DNA of 64,000 nt, from NCBI GenBank assembly GCA_011317545.1, contig WUJK01000002.1:2356001-2420000 (forward strand), read 5' to 3'. This DNA is from Coniella vitis (taxonomy: Eukaryota; Ascomycota; Sordariomycetes; Diaporthales; Schizoparmaceae). The translations under genes were made by a program, and so were the position numbers. The notes beneath the pieces were generated by a model, which worked only from the letters and a program-made list of their open reading frames with translations, made no database searches and was not told the DNA's origin. Positions 58,811 to 64,000 of this stretch are shown here, one piece after another. Position 1 is the stretch's first letter; every line of letters begins with the position of its first letter.

Positions 58811-59382
58811 TGTGGTAGGCGGCAGACTGAGAATAGATGATTCATCGGTCGAATAAGGAGCGGCTGGCTGGAGAGAGAATGATGTCCCCATTGCCCTATC
58901 ATAGATTTATATAAAAATCACTGATCAAGTAATCGAAATTGGTATGGTAAATTACATGCACTGTGAAGTTTGTGCAGCAATGCTTCACTTCTACAAACGT
59001 CGTATAGTCCAAAATAGCAGAACATGAACGGTTGAATCGTGCATATTGCTTCCTCCGGATATTTACTATTGCATGAGCCTATACTTGCCGGTGGTGGTCT
59101 GGATTGGCGGGCTTGTTTAGGAAAGCTTCAGTGTGGAACAGCGCTTGGAAGAGTACCCAATTCAGGGTCCCCCAGCACAGCGCACCAAGAAAGATACCTG
59201 GGTACTTGGAAGGTCATGTACGTAGCACACACAGTACACGGTACCGGGACAGATTATATCGCGGGCTTATCGATAACAAAAAGTTAAGATACAGCGCCTA
59301 GAGACCCCCGTTTTGAGGGGGAGAATTTCCCTTCTTCATCTAGGTCGCTTTCCCACCAGCCAAAGGATACTTTTCGGTCAAG
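58811..59382. other. Intergenic, SDA1 promoter
   Basis: A 572-bp AT-rich spacer. It contains the TAC-rich palindrome-like sequence near 59215-59250 that resembles the wider TACYATGTA family but is not an exact match. No gene is seen. Confidence 0.55.
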
Positions 59383-61710
59383 ATGGGCAAAAGAAAGGTT
59401 GGCGCGCTTGACAAGTTGGATGCCGACTTGTGAGTAGCAGCGCGAACATTCTCTGCCTGCAATGAAGTCCTCCAACTGACATGAAACAATGACAACAACA
59501 GGGCGAGTCTGCAGTTCAAAGTCCGGTCCGACCCAAAGAGTTACCAGGACGAGTTTGACCGCCAGTACACGGCTTACCTCGCCACCAAGGAGGTCTTTCT
59601 CGACAGTCCTGCCACCGCGACGCGCGATGTCTCGCAAGACTTCCACGACAAGGTCGACTTTATCGCCCACGTTGCCGATTGCTTCAAGGCCGACACCAAG
59701 AACTTCCCCGACGACCTCAAGGAGATCCTTTCAGAGCACCATGCTGTCCTCGATGCCGACGTCCGCGAGAAGCTCGTTGGCAGCCTGGTCCTGCTGCGCC
59801 GCAAGGACATGATCTCGTCCGAGTACCTGCTCACCACCCTCTTTCCCATCCTCGTGTCGACGCCCTCCAAGAGCCTGCGCGCCCTGCTCTACTCCAAGAT
59901 CGTCAGCGACCTACGCAATGCAAACTCCAAATCCACCAACCACCCGCTCAACCGCACCGTCCAAAACGTCCTCTCCATTCTCATCACCTCAGATCGCACC
60001 TCGTCAAAGGGTATCTGGGCCGTCCGCCTGACGCGCGAAATGTGGCGCCGCCAGATCTGGACTGACGCCAAGCCTGTCGAGGTCATGAAGGAGGCCTGTC
60101 TGGCCGACAATGCCAAAGTCATCGTCGGAGGCACTCGCTTCTTCCTCGGCGGCGACAAGGAGCGCGAGGAGATGGAGGATGACAGCAGTGACGAGGAAAC
60201 AGTAGACCTCAAGAAGCTACAGCACCAGCAAGGCATCAACAAAAAGACAAAGAAGAAGGCCAAGCAGTACAAGGCTGCCGTCGACAAGGTCAAGCGGCAA
60301 GAGCGCAAAAAGAACCAGCCCCATCCGCTCAACTTTTCAGCCCTGCACCTGCTGCACGACCCGCAAGGCTTTGCCGAGCAGCTCTTTCAAAAACACCTCG
60401 CAAATACAAAGGCCAAGCTGACACTCGAGAACAAGCTGCTTGTCTTGCAGCTCGTTACGCGGCTTGTTGGTCTACACAAGCTTACAGTCATGTCACTTTA
60501 CTCGTGGTTTATCAAGTTCCTTACCCCGCGCCAAGCATCCGTTACTTCGTTTTTGGCCTCGCTCGCACAGGCAACCCATAGCCTGGTCCCGCCCGATGCC
60601 ATCGAACCGCTCATCCTGAAGATTGCCAACGAGTTCGTCTCGGAGGCAGCAGCAGCAGAGGTTGCCGCAGCGGGCCTCAACGCCATCCGCGAGATTTGCG
60701 TTCGGCAGCCGCTCGCCATGACCGAGACCTTGTTGCAGGATCTTGTGCAGTACCGCAAGAGTAAAGACAAGGGTGTCATGATGGCTGCCAAGGGTCTGCT
60801 CTCGCTGTACCGCGAAGTCGGCGCCGAGATGCTCAAGAAACGCGACCGCGGCAAGGAGGCCGTTATGGGTCTGCGCAGCGGCGATCTTGCGCAGCGCAAG
60901 TTCGGTGAGGAGGCGGCTGGCGGCATTGAAGGCCTCGAGCTGCTTGAGAAGTGGAAGGAGGAGGAGCGCAAAAAGAAGCGCGTTGCTATGGGACTGCCTG
61001 AGGAAGTTGGCAGTGACGAGGAGCCTGCTGCAGCAGGGGCGGAGGATGACGGCTTCAATTCCGAAGATTGGGATGTGGAGTCGGTTGATAGCAGTGACTC
61101 GGGTGGCTGGATTGCCGTGTCGAGCGAGGATGAGGACGAGAAGCCGCGGCCTGCTAAACGCCAGCGCAAGGGCTCATCTGAGGCGCCTGAGCTGGTGAAG
61201 GCAGACGCAGGAGCCGCCGACCAGAAAGAGAGCGCCGAGACAGAGCTGCAGCGCATGTCCAAGCTGGCAACGACCACCATTCTCACACCCGCCGACCTCG
61301 CCAAGCTCCAAGAACTTCGCCTCCAAGCCAATGTCGACAAAGCCATGGGCGGCAACCGGTCCAAGCACGCACAGGAACTCGCAGCGCGACACGCCGACGA
61401 TCCGCTGACGGCCGAGCAGATTGAGCTGCCGGCCAAGCTGCGCAAGACGACCAAGGAGGAGAGACTGGCAATGGCCAAGGAGGGCAAGCCGAACCGCGAG
61501 GAGCACAAGTCGACGCAGGCGATCCGCAAGGCCAAGAAGGAGGCCGAGGGCAAGTCGACGTCGAATAAGGAGAAGGCCCGCAAGAAGAATTTCCTGATGA
61601 CCATTGGCAAGGCGAAGCAGAAGCAGAAGCGGAGCTTGGTGCAGACCAAGAAGATATTGCAGGCGCATATCTCGAGGAGTAAAAAGGGTGGACGGACTGG
61701 TAATTTCTAG
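59383..61710 (+). CDS. SDA1: Ribosome biogenesis protein SDA1
   Basis: Sda1 is a nuclear factor needed for 60S subunit maturation and export. The 751-aa protein (yeast 767) has the SDA1 helical repeat region (residues about 20-420, for example LLRRKDMISSEYLLTTLFP, KGIWAVRLTREMWRRQIW and VLQLVTRLVGLHKL), an acidic middle (about 470-545) and a basic C-terminus ending in KKGGRTGNF with the motif KKNFLMTIGKAKQKQKRSL. Two exons are 59383-59429 and 59502-61710; the 72-nt intron (GTGAGT...CAG) splits codon 16. The first exon (MGKRKVGALDKLDADL) is confirmed by the family N-terminus. RRP12 in the same window acts in the same process. Confidence 0.96.
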
Positions 61711-64000
61711 TATAATAGCGAGATATATAGAATAGACTTTGGGCTCCTGGGGGCGGATTGTGTTTTTTCACTTGTTTACTTTGATCTATCGATGAATGAA
61801 TATGTGATGATGGTGCGCATTAAGCGTTGCGGCCTCATCACGTCGTGATGCCTCGAATCCTCACAGATGTGGCGTGCTTGGCGGATTCGGACCGATGCAC
61901 CGTGTGTATTTATAGTGTTTTGCAGGGAGGTCTATGGCCATACTATGTGTACTCCAACGAGGCGGTCAAGTGAATGATATGATAGAGTGAACATACTATG
62001 TACACCCAAAATACACCTTGGTCTTCCTTCACACCAACATCAGCCAACCATATACCAAAAATCGAGTCTACAGAGCGCCCGATCCACCGCTGAGAGCCGT
62101 GTGATCTTGGATGCCTCAGTACTACATTTGGGTACAGACAAGTGGACCCAGAAGCGGGAAATAGAATACAGTACACACCGTGGTAAAAAAAAAAAAGAAA
62201 AAGAGATACTACAATTCGCTGAGTGGTTTGTTATGGCGAGACCCTCCCTCGGGCTGGTCTCCTCATGAAGATTGTGAGTCTATATCGATAACATTGCCCA
62301 AGGTAATCGCATCACACAAAAAACGTCGTGGTATTCTGCAGAGCCAGATGCAGAAACGCGCACTCGTGTCCACTTTTTGCCTTCTTTCCGAGCAAGAGTT
62401 TGGGGGGGGGGGGCACAAGGTTGGGATGATCCCCAAACCACTTGATAGACTTTTCGGTTTATGGTTAAAAACCGGCTGCAGCGCACGACATATTGCCTTG
62501 ACATGCAGAAATGTCGAGTGCAGCCACTCTTCGCTGTCTTGGGGCCTCGGTGACACCGAGGGGCTCTCGCCTTATTAGTCTGTCCATGTGCAGACCTGCC
62601 TTTCTGATAAGTAGCAGAGTGAGTGATACACGCGCGTGATTATCGCGTCAACATCGTATGGCCATGTAAGGATCTGGCAAAGATTATGTGTCACCTCCAT
62701 GACAACGAGGATGGAGAAGAAGGGCAGAAGAAGCCACGACTACTCTGTAACTATGCGATAGACTCATACTGTCCCCAGATGAGCTATCAAGGAACAATCC
62801 ACCTCGCAGTGGCAGCAAGTTCCACTTTCGTGACCGACAACGTCCACTTACATATCATGACGAGCTGATCCTTTTTTCTGTTTTTGGACCGAAAGGTGGG
62901 GAGGGGGGCTGAATAGTAGCCGGCATGAATGGCAACATATGCCGATATACCTTGTTTTTGGCTCCCAGATCTCGCACCTTGGATACTACACGTTAATCGG
63001 GCATGTCGAGTGAATACTGTGCGCTCAGCTATTACGCTCACAAGCCTCGGCCGATGCGCTGCTGTGCCTTGGCCGGCTGGGGTTGCATCGGGGATACAAG
63101 ACGTATCTGGTAGGTCCCAGCAGCTTATCTGAGTCCCGGACCCAGTCTTGCAGGGTAGTGATCCTCTTTTTGCCTTTCGCTTCTTGTTGCTGTTTGTCTC
63201 TTTTTTTCCTTGTTCCGTCAATCACTCGCTGGCTGGCTGGCTGGCTGGGCCTTCGTTTCCTCGGCAGCAGCAGAAGATATCACGACATTGACATGGTTGA
63301 TTCGACCAAGCACTTGTCCATCCCAAAAGCGGCAAGTGGAAGAGGGGGAAACAAGCATAGATAGGGAGAGTACTGTGTAAAGTAAGTAGCCTTGCATATC
63401 TGCACGATTCAACGGTCAGGGCCACAGACATCGTATATGGTGCAGCGCCCTGGCCACGTCTATTTGCACTCCACATAGATTGGACCGTCGCGTGCCGTAA
63501 CCCGAACGGGCAGCTGGTTGCACGAGCATAGCGACCACTCTGTCCCTGGTATGCGTCCATAGTACGATGCTCATCTGTGCGTGATGAACGCAGGATACGT
63601 CGGCAGTCTGCTGCTTCTTCTTCTTCATCGTCGGCACAATAGAGTTAGCAGGGGCCGCAGCGCAGAGATACCAGGTGCCCCGACCCCAGACTTGTCCCAT
63701 GCAACAAGAGAACAAGAGGCATGCCAAGCGAGGCAGAAAACAAGCCAAGGCAAGCGAGCGAGCATAGCATCGCATCGCTGCTCTTTTGGCAACGTCCGCA
63801 ACTGCCTTCTCAGCCGCTGCTTGTCGCCTTCGAGAAGGTGTCTTGGGAGGCTTCGGCGCAGCTGCGCTCGGATGGCTGAGAGTGCTCTGCACATACCATG
63901 CAGTATATCATAGTAGTAGCAGCGTGCTGGCTGTGGCTGGGTGGGGGTGCATTGGCAAGCCGAGAGGAAAGCCTTGGACGTGGAAGCCAATGAATGAGTG
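61711..64000. other. Gene-free right flank
   Basis: 2.29 kb without a supported gene. It holds a G run (62402-62413), TACTATGTA (61994-62002) and a related TACTATGTG (61941-61949), and a GCTG repeat (63228-63248). Frames such as 63625-63990 on the minus strand are Arg/Leu/Cys-rich without motifs. A gene starting beyond the window edge could have its promoter here. Confidence 0.55.

Noticed and set aside
1..64000. tRNA genes, CRISPR arrays, transposons, secondary-metabolite cluster
   Set aside because: I saw no A/B-box pair with a cloverleaf, no spaced direct repeats, no transposase or reverse-transcriptase motifs, and no backbone biosynthetic gene.

Overview
This window is nuclear DNA of a filamentous ascomycete (Pezizomycotina). 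The evidence is many short spliceosomal introns (56 to about 180 nt, GT-AG with CTRAY-like branch sites), single-copy housekeeping genes on both strands with 0.2-2.3 kb spacers, a fused pentafunctional AROM gene, and typically fungal families (Gta3, RAV1, Tag1-like, the YAT permease family). I cannot place it more finely with confidence. I saw no transposon, secondary-metabolite cluster, tRNA, rRNA or CRISPR array. Exon joins were worked out by eye from reading frame, splice sites and remembered family consensus sequences; no alignment or transcript data were available.

Layout. 1-2795 is a gene-free flank rich in homopolymers. 2796-17324 carries four minus-strand genes: AROM (aro1), RAV1 (V-ATPase assembly), COX11 (copper delivery to cytochrome oxidase) and an uncharacterised FAD amine-oxidase-like protein. 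VTI1 (+) and RRP12 (-) converge at 19240-24421. SEC17 (-) and a Gta3/GatC-like mitochondrial gene (+) diverge at 25879-28564. A highly atypical DUF726 gene (-) lies at 29451-32225, and a Tag1-like vacuolar protein (-) at 33705-36607. Then come ARG3 (+), ILV6 (-) and USO1 (+), a PRMT3-type arginine methyltransferase (+), an OPT-family transporter (-), a basic-amino-acid-type permease (+), an ankyrin-repeat protein (-), a small mitochondrial-type protein (+) and SDA1 (+). The last 2.3 kb holds no supported gene.

Themes. One is amino-acid metabolism and uptake (AROM, ARG3, ILV6, permease, OPT). Three of these have a perfect TGASTCA (Gcn4/CPC1) site within about 300 bp of the start codon, which suggests shared cross-pathway control; ILV6 has none in its spacer. 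Another is vesicle traffic and the vacuole (VTI1, SEC17, USO1, RAV1, Tag1-like). A third is ribosome biogenesis (RRP12, SDA1).

The most unusual observations are: (1) the DUF726 gene, where the hydrolase nucleophile serine appears replaced by glycine, a 57-nt intron is hidden in frame, and a TAG stop inside an Arg/Gly-rich tail is followed in frame by 82 more sense codons of the same character; (2) a palindromic 9-mer family TACYATGTA, 12 copies found, all intergenic, two of them forming a near-perfect nested hairpin in the ILV6-USO1 shared promoter; (3) a GC-AG intron in the OPT gene.
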